From Opitutaceae bacterium TAV5 (lineage in GTDB: Bacteria > Verrucomicrobiota > Verrucomicrobiia > Opitutales > Opitutaceae), in assembly GCA_000242935.3 (NCBI GenBank), contig CP007053.1, forward strand, positions 5,007,001-5,071,000: 64,000 bases of DNA, read 5' to 3'. Below are positions 50,997 through 59,208 of the stretch, one piece after another; position 1 is the first letter of the stretch; each line of letters begins with the position of its first letter. The notes under the pieces were generated by a model. That model was given only the letters and a program-made list of their open reading frames with translations. It was not told where the DNA came from and ran no database searches. Both the position numbers and the translations under genes were made by a program.

Positions 50997-53849
50997 TTAC
51001 GCGCCGAGGAGCGTTTTCAGCTTTTCGGTGTTCTTGCCGCCGCCCATGGCGAAGTCGGGTTTGCCGCCGCCCTTGCCGTCGATCTGCTGGCAGAGGTCGC
51101 GGACGAGCGCGCCGGCCTGATGGCCCAGCTTGATCGCCGCCGGCGAGGCAAAGGCCGCGAGGCTGGCCTTGTCGGGGAAAACAGCGCCGATGCGGACAAC
51201 CGCAGCGCCGGTCGCGCCGCCGAGCCGGGCGAGGATCTGGCTGCCGATGTGGCGGAGCGCTTCGGGGGCATCCACCTCGACGACGGCATCGACCCACTTC
51301 GTGCCGTCGGGTTTCTCAATGGCTTTCGCAGCGAGGTCGGCGGCGAGCGTGGTAGCGGCGCGGTCTTCGAGGGTTTTGAGTTTCTTTTCGATCTCCGCTT
51401 TCTGCGCGACGAGATGCGCGAGTTTCTGGTCAAATTGCGCGGGCGTGGCGCCGATCAATCCGGCAGCGGCGGCGATACGGGCTTCCTGTTCGGCGGCGTG
51501 TGCGTAGGCGGCGGCGCCGGCGACGGCCTCGATGCGGCGGGTGCCGGCGGCGATGGCGCCTTCGCTGATGATTTTGAAATAGCCGATCTCACCCGTAGTG
51601 GAAACATGGGTACCGCCGCAGAGTTCGCGGCTGTAGCCGCCGACATCGACGATGCGGACGCGCTTGCCGTATTTCTCGCCGAAGAAGGCGAGGGTGCCTT
51701 CGGGTTTTTTGTCGAAATCGGTCTCGGTGGTGGTGACGGAGGCGTTGTCGATGATGCGGGCGTTGACGAGCGCCTCGATCTTGCGGAGGTCGTCGGGCGA
51801 GACGGCCTCGAAGTGGGAAAAGTCGAAGCGGAGGCGGTCGGTGGCGTTGAGCGAACCGGCCTGACGCAGGTGCGTGCCCACGACCTCACGCAACGCCCAG
51901 TGAAGCAGGTGCGTGGCCGTGTGGTGGCGCTGGATGGCGCGGCGGCGGTCGAGATCGACCGAGAGCGTGGCCGCGGCGTCGCAGTTGCCTGCCGGCAGGA
52001 GCCTGGCGGACGCGTCGGAGAGACGGTGCAGATGGCGGCCGGATTTGTCCTTGATGGTGTCGGTGACCGTGAGCGTGGCATCGCCGAGAACGACGGTGCC
52101 GGCATCGCCGAGCTGCCCGCCCATCTCGGCATAGAAGGGGGTGCGGTCGAAGACGAGATACGTGGCGTCCTTGTTCGGGTCTTTGGCGTCCTTGTTCTGA
52201 ACGACGTCGACGAGCCGGGCGGAGACGCCGGCAAGCGCGGTGGCGTCGTAGCCGGTGAAGAGCGTGGCGGTGGTATCGGTGGCGGCGTCGCCTTCGGTGG
52301 CGGCGGTGATGATTTCCTTGACGGTGGATTCGCGGCCGCGGGCGCGCTGGGCCTCCATTTGCTCCTCGAACTCGGCGGTGTCGACGGTGAGGCCATGCTC
52401 GGCGGCGAGCAGTTGCGTCATGTCGAGCGGGAAGCCGAAGGTATCGTAGAGGAGGAAGGCGGCGCGGCCGGAGAGGGTCTTGCTGCCGATGGGGATTTCG
52501 ATGGTGGTTTTGCCGGAGTTGAAGGAAAGCGATTCGAGGTTGGGCGCGGAGGCGGCAAGAGCCTGCGCCTGCTTCATCGTCTCGAGAACGCCTTCAAACA
52601 CGCGGAGACCGCGCTCGAGGGTGCGTCCGAAACTCTCTTCCTCGCTGCGGATGACGCGGCGGATGATGTCCTGCTGCGCGACGAGTTCGGGGAAAACGGG
52701 GCCGAGCGATTCGACGACGGGGGCGACGAGTTGTTCGAAAAAGCCGGTTTTGAGGCCGAGCTTGTTTCCGTAGAGGATGCCGCGGCGGAGGATGCGGCGG
52801 ATGACGTAGTTGCGGCCTTCGTTGCCCGGGAGGATGCCGTCGGCGATGGCGCACGAGACGGTGCGGGCATGGTCGGCGAGGACGCGGAAGGCGATGTCGA
52901 TCTGCTCCTGTTCGCCGAGGTTTTGCCGACGATCGCTGGTCGGGACGGTCTCGCGGTAGGTCTTGCCCGAAAGTTCGGCGACTTTGGCGAAGAGGGGAGA
53001 AAAAACGTCGGCGTTGTAGTTGGAAGGTACGCGGGAAAAATCCTTGAAACCATGGGTCGTCGCGTGGATGCCCGCGACGCGCTCGAAGCCCATGCCGGTA
53101 TCGACGTGCTTGGCGGCGAGGGGCGAGAAGGTGCCGTCGGCGTTGGCGTTGAACTGGATGAAGACGTGGTTCCAGATTTCGATGCAGCGGGGGCTGGACG
53201 AGTTGACGAGGGCGCGGCCGGCGGCTTCGTCATCGGAGGGAAGGAGATTGAAATGGATCTCCGAGCACGGTCCGCAGGGGCCGGTGTCGCCCATCATCCA
53301 GAAGTTGTCCTTCTTGTTGCCGTGGACGATGTGGAGGGCGGGGTCGAGCCCTTCGGCGCGGAAGATGCCCACCCAGATATCATACGCCTCCTGGTCGAAA
53401 TCGGCGGGATCGCCTTTCGACTTGTCGGGCGAATAGACGGAGGCGAAAAGCCGCTTGGCGGGGATGCCCCAGACTTTGGTCAGCAGTTCCCAGCCCCAGG
53501 TGAGCGACTCGCGCTTGAAATAGTCGCCGAAGGACCAGTTGCCGAGCATCTCGAACAGCGTGTGGTGGTAGGTGTCGTAGCCGACGTCCTCGAGGTCGTT
53601 GTGTTTGCCGCCGGCGCGGATGCACTTCTGGGTGTCGGCGGCGCGGGTGTCCTTGGCCGGACGGGCGCCGGCCCAGTGGGAGACGTCGGGCGCGCGGTCG
53701 CCGAGGAAAATGGGCACGAACTGGTTCATGCCGGCGTTGGTGAAGAGGAGGCCGGGCGAGTCGGGCAGCAGCGAGGCGGAGGGCACGATGGTGTGGCCTT
53801 GCTTGGCAAAGAAATCGAGGAAGGACTGGCGAATCTCGGCGGAGGTCAT
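50997..53849 (-). CDS. alaS: Alanyl-tRNA synthetase
   Basis: A 950-residue class II synthetase that charges tRNA-Ala and edits mischarged serine or glycine. The N-terminal catalytic motifs are TNAGMNQFVPIFLGDR and GDTGPCGPCSEIHF; the editing domain has HHTATHLLH and RELCGGTHVSTTGEIG; the C-Ala oligomerisation domain ends in the glycine-rich GGGKNTEKL. Length is slightly above the usual 875-880, mainly from insertions in the editing region. The start MTSAEIRQSFLDFF is standard; the in-frame extension upstream is not conserved. Confidence 0.97.
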   Translation of the reverse strand: MTSAEIRQSFLDFFAKQGHTIVPSASLLPDSPGLLFTNAGMNQFVPIFLGDRAPDVSHWAGARPAKDTRAADTQKCIRAGGKHNDLEDVGYDTYHHTLFEMLGNWSFGDYFKRESLTWGWELLTKVWGIPAKRLFASVYSPDKSKGDPADFDQEAYDIWVGIFRAEGLDPALHIVHGNKKDNFWMMGDTGPCGPCSEIHFNLLPSDDEAAGRALVNSSSPRCIEIWNHVFIQFNANADGTFSPLAAKHVDTGMGFERVAGIHATTHGFKDFSRVPSNYNADVFSPLFAKVAELSGKTYRETVPTSDRRQNLGEQEQIDIAFRVLADHARTVSCAIADGILPGNEGRNYVIRRILRRGILYGNKLGLKTGFFEQLVAPVVESLGPVFPELVAQQDIIRRVIRSEEESFGRTLERGLRVFEGVLETMKQAQALAASAPNLESLSFNSGKTTIEIPIGSKTLSGRAAFLLYDTFGFPLDMTQLLAAEHGLTVDTAEFEEQMEAQRARGRESTVKEIITAATEGDAATDTTATLFTGYDATALAGVSARLVDVVQNKDAKDPNKDATYLVFDRTPFYAEMGGQLGDAGTVVLGDATLTVTDTIKDKSGRHLHRLSDASARLLPAGNCDAAATLSVDLDRRRAIQRHHTATHLLHWALREVVGTHLRQAGSLNATDRLRFDFSHFEAVSPDDLRKIEALVNARIIDNASVTTTETDFDKKPEGTLAFFGEKYGKRVRIVDVGGYSRELCGGTHVSTTGEIGYFKIISEGAIAAGTRRIEAVAGAAAYAHAAEQEARIAAAAGLIGATPAQFDQKLAHLVAQKAEIEKKLKTLEDRAATTLAADLAAKAIEKPDGTKWVDAVVEVDAPEALRHIGSQILARLGGATGAAVVRIGAVFPDKASLAAFASPAAIKLGHQAGALVRDLCQQIDGKGGGKPDFAMGGGKNTEKLKTLLGA

Positions 53850-53953
53850 CGGGAAAAGTGGAAAAAGGAGAAATGCTAGAGCGAACGGCAGGGCGTTGGC
53901 GAGCGGGAGTTTTGAGGCTGAAGCGATTACTCCCGGCCTGGTCCGACGTGCTA

Positions 53954-54832
53954 CTAATCCCACTCATGCCGGTCCCGGAACGTTCGCGGAGACTCTCCCA
54001 TGTTCTCCGCAAACCAGTTGGAAAACTGGCTCGGGTAATCGAAACCCGTCTCATAGGCCACCTGCTTGATCGAATTCTCCCGGCTCAACAACAACGTGCT
54101 CGCCGCATGAAGTCTCCGCTGATGCCAGAAAAGCGCCGGCGTCATGTCCAGTTCACTACGCCACAGACGGTCAAGCTGCGCGGCGCTCAGCCCGTATTTC
54201 GACGCCAGCCACTGGCGCGTGAAAGGCTCGCGCAGCCCCATCGTCGCCAATTGATGGCGGCTCTCCCGCACGCGCGCATCGCGGATGGGCAACGCCACAT
54301 AACGCATCCCCAGCGGTTCCAGGACTTCCATCAGGCTCCGCGTAAAAAGAAATACCGCCTCATGCAACTCGAGCGCCTCCACAAATGTTTCCAGCAAACC
54401 CTGCGGACATATTTTCCCCACCGACTCCATCCTCCGGATAATCGCCGACTGGCGAATCCTTCTCACGCAGCGATTCAAGCCTGCATCGTCGGCAAACGAT
54501 AACACCGGCCCGCCCGTCCATGTCGCCATGTTCCCCGGGCACTCCACCTTCAAATGGATGGAAAAGATCCGGGCCGAATCCGAGAAATGCTGAAACCGGA
54601 TACCGGGATGGCACACCATCCACTCCCCTTTCCCGGCGGATACGGATACGCCGTTTTTGACCAGAGTCGCATTGCCCGCGAGAAACTTGAACACGGTCAG
54701 GACCACTCCGTGAAAGGTGCCGTGCCTCCCGATGGGCGGTCCCTCGAAAAACCGGGTCAACGACACCCGCAACGAATCCCAATACGATTCACCCGAAACC
54801 CCCGGCATCGCGTCATGGTCCTTCATATGCAC
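53954..54832 (-). CDS. AraC-family transcriptional regulator
   Basis: A 292-residue regulator. The N-terminal cupin-like sensor domain includes GVSVSAGKGEWMVCHPGIRFQHFSD, and the C-terminal double helix-turn-helix has FTRQWLASKYGLSAAQLDRLWRSELDMTP and the AraC signature IKQVAYETGFDYPSQFSNWFAENMGESPRTFR. It is divergent from the GH42 gene with 113 bases between starts, so it probably controls that gene. Confidence 0.9.
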   Translation of the reverse strand: MHMKDHDAMPGVSGESYWDSLRVSLTRFFEGPPIGRHGTFHGVVLTVFKFLAGNATLVKNGVSVSAGKGEWMVCHPGIRFQHFSDSARIFSIHLKVECPGNMATWTGGPVLSFADDAGLNRCVRRIRQSAIIRRMESVGKICPQGLLETFVEALELHEAVFLFTRSLMEVLEPLGMRYVALPIRDARVRESRHQLATMGLREPFTRQWLASKYGLSAAQLDRLWRSELDMTPALFWHQRRLHAASTLLLSRENSIKQVAYETGFDYPSQFSNWFAENMGESPRTFRDRHEWD

Positions 54833-54945
54833 ACATTCCTTAACTTTTTATCCACGGACTTAAAGCCTTCATTCTCCTCATTCCGGCGGCCCCGGCCCAA
54901 CATCATTTCCCGTTAACCCGCCCGCAATCCCGACCAGCCACCGAC

Positions 54946-57087
54946 ATGCCGTCCGTGTTTTTCCCGATCGGAGCCACTTACGCTCCCCTGCCAAAAGCCA
55001 CCGAAGTGGACATCTCTGAATGGCCCGACGACATCCGCCGTTTCGCCAGCCTCGGACTCAACACCCTGCGCCTCTTCATCTGCTGGGACCGCGTGGAGAA
55101 AAGCCGCGGCCAGCGCGACTACTCGCGTGTCGACTGCGTATTCGAACTCGCCGCACGTCACAACCTTCGGGTCATCGTCAACGTCGGGGGCACCTTCACC
55201 AATCTTCAGGCCATCTATGCTCCGCGCTGGCTCGTTTACGACGAACATTGCACCCTCCTGAAGCCCGCGCCCGATTCGCCGGACGAACTCCGCTTCAACC
55301 GCTTCAAGCTCTGTTACGACAGCCCCCGTTATCAGGCTCTCGCCAGGGAATTCATCCAGTCCTCTGTCGCCCGGTACAAGGATCATCCGTCGCTGCTCGC
55401 CTGGTCGGGCTGGAACGAGCCGCGGCTTTCCGAGTGCTACTGCAAGGACACCTTGCATGAATACCGCCTGTGGCTGGAAAAGAGATACAGGAACCTCGCC
55501 GATCTGGCTGCCGCATGGAGCACCGAGTTTCCCGTCTATTTCCGCTCCTGGGACGATGTGTTCCCCCAGCCCCAGGCGAGCTTCGAAACCGGCGGCTATA
55601 TCCCCTGGCTCGACTGGCAGCGTTTCACCGCCGACAACCGGAAAAACAAGTTCACCCTCATCCGCAACTGGATCAGGGAGATCGACCCCGCCACTCCCGT
55701 CCTCTCCCACATGTGCGGTCCCTGTGATTCCGACATTTTTGGCGACGAGGACATCCTCGGCACGAGCATCTACACCATCCACGCCCAGGCCAAACGTACC
55801 GAGGATTTTCCCCCCTACGATTTTACGACCCGCCAGCATGTCCCGCAGGTCGCGATGGGGTTGCGTCCGCACCGCAAGGACCCCGAAGGCTTCTGGGTCA
55901 TCGAAACCGAAGCAGGCCCCGTCAGCTGGGTGCACGATATGGCGCCGCGCACCTATTCGCCGCGTGTCATGAACGCCCGCGACATGCTCTTTGTCGCGCA
56001 TGGCGCCCGCGCCCTCCTCCGCTGGCTCTACCGCAGCCGTGTTTCCGATGCGCAGGCCGGCGAATTCAATATGGTCGGCTGGGATGGCCGGATCACCGAC
56101 CGGGCCCGCGAATTCGGAGAACTTGCCGCGTTTCTGAATCGCCACGCCGGTCTGTTCCTTTCCCACGCCGAACAAAAATCCGGGGTCGCGATCCTTTGCT
56201 CCGGTGACTGTCATCCGCATGCGATTGCGGAGGGCTACCAGTGGCGCTATGTCGAGGCGACCAACAATCTCAACAACGCGCTTCGCCATATCGGCATCCA
56301 GGCCCGTATCTGCAACGTCAGGCAAGTGCTCGAAGGCGAACTGGCGGAGGCCCGGGTGCTGTTCATCCCCTTTCGTCCCTACGTCGATCCGGCGATGACC
56401 GAAGTGCTCCGGCAGTTTGTGAAAAATGGCGGCACGCTTGTCGTCGAGTCTCCGTTTGCGACCAAGAACACGAACGGAATCCATTATGTGAATACTCCGG
56501 GCCACCTGATCGATCTCTTCGGCGCCCGGGTATGGGATCTCGAAAAACTTTACGAACCCTGCTGCGGAGAACTCCCCGCTTTCGATTTCAAGGCCCGGAT
56601 CGAGGTGTGCGGGGCGACCGTCGAACAGCGTTTTTCCGATGGTGAACCCGCCGTGGTCAGCCACGGGTTCGGAAAGGGGCGCGCCGTCCTTTACGGTTCG
56701 CCGGTTTTTCTCCCCTACCAGCTCGTCCCGGTTCCCGGTTCGTCGGTGAATCCGGTCATCACGTTCGGGGAGGGTGAAAAACTCCGTGCCGAACTGCTTC
56801 GTCAACTTGAACAGGCCGGCATCGCCCCTGCCTGGCAGCTTCGCGACGCCACGCCCCGCGTGCGCCAGAACCTGCACGTTTATTTCCGAAAACTCCCCGA
56901 CGGACGGCGGCTGGTTTTTGTCCTCAACATGGACGACGAGCCGGCATCCTTCGGACTGAAATTCCCCGGCCAGGAAACCGTCAGCCTGCTGGGGAAATCC
57001 GCCGCCGACGAATCCATGGACCGGGCAGCCGATGCGCTCGGATTCCGGCTCCGCGAATGGGGCTGGGCCGTCGGCATTCTCCAATAA
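54946..57087 (+). CDS. GH42-like beta-galactosidase family enzyme
   Basis: A 713-residue three-domain glycosidase. The TIM barrel (about residues 1-380) has the acid/base motif WSGWNEPRLS (Glu158) and a nucleophile region FWVIETEAGP (Glu320 or Glu322); a trimerisation-type Rossmann domain (about 400-560, ARVLFIPFRPYVDPAMTE) and a C-terminal beta domain follow. No signal peptide is seen, so it should be cytosolic. Substrates could be beta-galactosides or other pyranosides. The AraC regulator faces it across a short promoter region. Confidence 0.88.
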   Translation: MPSVFFPIGATYAPLPKATEVDISEWPDDIRRFASLGLNTLRLFICWDRVEKSRGQRDYSRVDCVFELAARHNLRVIVNVGGTFTNLQAIYAPRWLVYDEHCTLLKPAPDSPDELRFNRFKLCYDSPRYQALAREFIQSSVARYKDHPSLLAWSGWNEPRLSECYCKDTLHEYRLWLEKRYRNLADLAAAWSTEFPVYFRSWDDVFPQPQASFETGGYIPWLDWQRFTADNRKNKFTLIRNWIREIDPATPVLSHMCGPCDSDIFGDEDILGTSIYTIHAQAKRTEDFPPYDFTTRQHVPQVAMGLRPHRKDPEGFWVIETEAGPVSWVHDMAPRTYSPRVMNARDMLFVAHGARALLRWLYRSRVSDAQAGEFNMVGWDGRITDRAREFGELAAFLNRHAGLFLSHAEQKSGVAILCSGDCHPHAIAEGYQWRYVEATNNLNNALRHIGIQARICNVRQVLEGELAEARVLFIPFRPYVDPAMTEVLRQFVKNGGTLVVESPFATKNTNGIHYVNTPGHLIDLFGARVWDLEKLYEPCCGELPAFDFKARIEVCGATVEQRFSDGEPAVVSHGFGKGRAVLYGSPVFLPYQLVPVPGSSVNPVITFGEGEKLRAELLRQLEQAGIAPAWQLRDATPRVRQNLHVYFRKLPDGRRLVFVLNMDDEPASFGLKFPGQETVSLLGKSAADESMDRAADALGFRLREWGWAVGILQ

Positions 57088-57156
57088 ACGGATACACGAA
57101 ACACTTTATCCCGCATATGTATTCTTTGCCTGATCCCCGGACCCTGCCGCATGTCG

Positions 57157-57420
57157 TCACCGGTGCGTTTGTGGCGACCTCGCCTTGGTGCGGGTCGGCT
57201 CCGGGATGGCGCCGGGATGAAACAGCTTCCACGCATCGATGCCCAAGGCATCGGACAACCGCTCGACCGTTGCCAGCGTCAGCCCGGCAAGCCGTCCTGC
57301 CTCGAGATCCTGATAATACTTGTAGGCAACGCCTGCCTTCTCCGCCAGCGCCTGTTGGGTCAGTCCGGAATTCAGCCGGGCGCGTCGCAGATTCATCCGG
57401 AACAAGGGAAATAGTTTCAC
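57157..57420 (-). CDS. Small XRE-family helix-turn-helix regulator
   Basis: An 87-residue protein with one HTH_3 domain (NLRRARLNSGLTQQALAEKAGVAYKYYQDLEAG) filling most of the length, then a short basic tail. The start is GTG at 57,420; an internal ATG at 57,396 would give 79 residues and lies closer to the domain. No ribosome-binding site decides it. Two identical-spacing inverted repeats just upstream (57,418-57,437 and 57,455-57,474) are probably its own operators, the first overlapping the GTG. Confidence 0.82.
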   Translation of the reverse strand: MKLFPLFRMNLRRARLNSGLTQQALAEKAGVAYKYYQDLEAGRLAGLTLATVERLSDALGIDAWKLFHPGAIPEPTRTKARSPQTHR

Positions 57421-57437
57421 CCTGTAAAAATAGGGTG
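57418..57437. promoter_or_regulatory. Operator 1: CACCCTGTAAAAATAGGGTG
   Basis: An inverted repeat with CACCCT/AGGGTG arms and an 8-base spacer, overlapping the first codon of the XRE gene. The same arm pattern and spacing recur at 57,455-57,474. A TTGACA (57,438-57,443) lies directly between them on the plus strand. Confidence 0.65.
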
Positions 57438-57454
57438 TTGACAGCTATCCTTTA

Positions 57455-57474
57455 CACCCCGTGAATTCGGGGTG
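57455..57474. promoter_or_regulatory. Operator 2: CACCCCGTGAATTCGGGGTG
   Basis: Second inverted repeat with CACCCC/GGGGTG arms and 8-base spacer, centred 37 bases from operator 1. Placement between the XRE gene (minus) and the pseudopilin gene (plus) would let one regulator control both directions. Confidence 0.65.
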
Positions 57475-57582
57475 TTGAGCGATTGTCTCTCCTGCCGAAC
57501 CCTCTGAACAGTCTCCATCCCGTTTCCGCTTTCAACTCCTCAAATTTCGAAACTCCAGGCTCCGCTTCCACACCCTGAAACC

Positions 57583-58308
57583 ATGAAAACCTCCGATGTC
57601 CTCCCCATCTCCCGTTCGTACGCCTTCACCCTGGTCGAACTGCTCACCGTGATTGCCATCATCGGCATCCTCGCCGCGATCCTCATTCCGACCGTCGGGA
57701 AAGTCCGCCAGTCCGCTAATGCGGCGAAATGCATCAGCAACCTCCGCCAGTTCGGCGTCGCCTCGGCGCTCTACCAGGCCGACCACAAGGGGCGGCTCAA
57801 TTATCAAAACAATCTCGGAACCAAACCACGATGGGAGGACCGTTTTGAGCCGTATCTCACCACCAATGACGTGCGTACACACAACTCTCTCTGGGTCTGC
57901 CCCTCCGTCAACTTCGACGCGAACGTCACCAACCAGTCCTACAACATCCGCCATTACGCGATGTCATTTTTTACCTATAACAAAGAGGCGAGTAACAATA
58001 GTTACGTCGCTCCCGAAGATCAGGCCGTTGCTTATTCCCTGAGCGACTTCAACACCCCCGCCCGCAAGGCCTACATCATGGAGATTCGCGAACACAAGAA
58101 GAGCTGCGGGTTTCACGACTACCAGTTTTTCTACGATCCCGATCCGGCCTCGGAGGGAAAAATCGCCCTCCGTCACAACAACAAGACCAATCTCCTCTTT
58201 CTCGACGGTCACGTCGGCACGTTCGGCGTGCCTCCGCTGCCGACCGCCAGGGACGATACGACGGCGGGAAAATGGCTCAAGCACGACACCGAAGCTCCGA
58301 CGTTCTGA
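57583..58308 (+). CDS. Pseudopilin-like protein with prepilin N-terminus
   Basis: A 241-residue protein. After a leader of about 14 residues comes FTLVELLTVIAIIGILAAILIPTVGKVR, then CISNLRQFGVASALYQADHKG and, near the C-terminus, LRHNNKTNLLFLDGHVGTF, as in the family. It is a paralogue of the protein at 48,727-49,467 in N-terminus and layout. It is followed by a PEP-CTERM gene and a heparinase-like gene on the same strand. Confidence 0.88.
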   Translation: MKTSDVLPISRSYAFTLVELLTVIAIIGILAAILIPTVGKVRQSANAAKCISNLRQFGVASALYQADHKGRLNYQNNLGTKPRWEDRFEPYLTTNDVRTHNSLWVCPSVNFDANVTNQSYNIRHYAMSFFTYNKEASNNSYVAPEDQAVAYSLSDFNTPARKAYIMEIREHKKSCGFHDYQFFYDPDPASEGKIALRHNNKTNLLFLDGHVGTFGVPPLPTARDDTTAGKWLKHDTEAPTF

Positions 58309-58409
58309 ATGTATCCATACCCTCCAACACACACCACCCCCTCATCCGTCCGGTTATTTTTATCCATGTGTATCCAGAAATATAAAACAAAAATAAAAAA
58401 TATCTATCC

Positions 58410-59189
58410 ATGAAAACCACAATGAAACACATCACGTTAGCGCTTGGCATCAGCCTTGCGGCCCTGTCGCCTCTCGCCCGGGCCGCCTCTTCGGAATTGG
58501 TCCGGTATGCGGACAATGGAACGAAGACCGCGAAGGACGATACCTACTCGGTTTCTTCCACGATCGGATTCGCCCCCGAAGTCGTCTCGAACGTATTCGC
58601 CTGGGCAAGCAACGGCGGCACCCTGATTGCGCGCGGACTGACCAAGGCTTCCAACGGCACCAACAATCTGGCCATTGGAAATGGCAACGCCATCACCGAC
58701 GAGGCAGCGGCTGTGGCGCTCGGCAAATACTTCACGTTCGAGATCGAACCGACAGCCGGAAACCAACTGACATTGACCGAAGTGGCCGCGAAAACGCAGA
58801 GCGATGTGGGGGCAGGTCTTCAGGCGCTGACCGTCACCGCATTTTTGCGTTCCAGCGTGGACAACTATGCGAGCACCCTCGCCTCGTTCACGATTACAAC
58901 TCCGGAAAACCAGGGAACCGGCACCAGCTCTCAATTCGGCCTTCTCACCACCGGACCATTGGGTGTGGCGTTTTCGGGGCTGACGGAGAAGGTGACATTC
59001 CGTCTCTACGCTTACGTTCAGTCCGATAATCTGGACTGGAATCATATTGTCCGCTTCGACGACATCCGTATTTCAGGATACACTACCTCTGCCATCCCGG
59101 AGCCGGGAACCACAGCGCTTCTGGCCGGCGCGGCGATGCTCCTCGCCGTGTGGGGAATGCGCTGCATCCACGGCCGCAAGCAGAACTGA
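58410..59189 (+). CDS. PEP-CTERM sorted surface protein
   Basis: A 259-residue secreted protein. A signal peptide covers about residues 1-25 (ends ARA), a beta-rich body follows (YFTFEIEPTAGNQLTLTEVA, FRLYAYVQSDNLDWNHIVRFDDIRIS), and the C-terminus has the exosortase signal IPEPG plus hydrophobic TTALLAGAAMLLAVWGM and basic RCIHGRKQN. No DNRLRE-like domain is present, unlike the other PEP-CTERM protein. Its AT-rich upstream gap repeats TGTATCCA twice (near 58,310 and 58,368). Confidence 0.88.
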   Translation: MKTTMKHITLALGISLAALSPLARAASSELVRYADNGTKTAKDDTYSVSSTIGFAPEVVSNVFAWASNGGTLIARGLTKASNGTNNLAIGNGNAITDEAAAVALGKYFTFEIEPTAGNQLTLTEVAAKTQSDVGAGLQALTVTAFLRSSVDNYASTLASFTITTPENQGTGTSSQFGLLTTGPLGVAFSGLTEKVTFRLYAYVQSDNLDWNHIVRFDDIRISGYTTSAIPEPGTTALLAGAAMLLAVWGMRCIHGRKQN

Positions 59190-59208
59190 TCGCGCCCAAA
59201 GGAAACAG

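Noticed and set aside
54913-57084. A 723-codon open frame on the minus strand opposite the GH42 gene
   Set aside because: It mirrors the GH42 gene almost end to end. The plus-strand protein has clear family motifs, and the antisense product has none; long antisense frames are expected in GC-rich codon usage.
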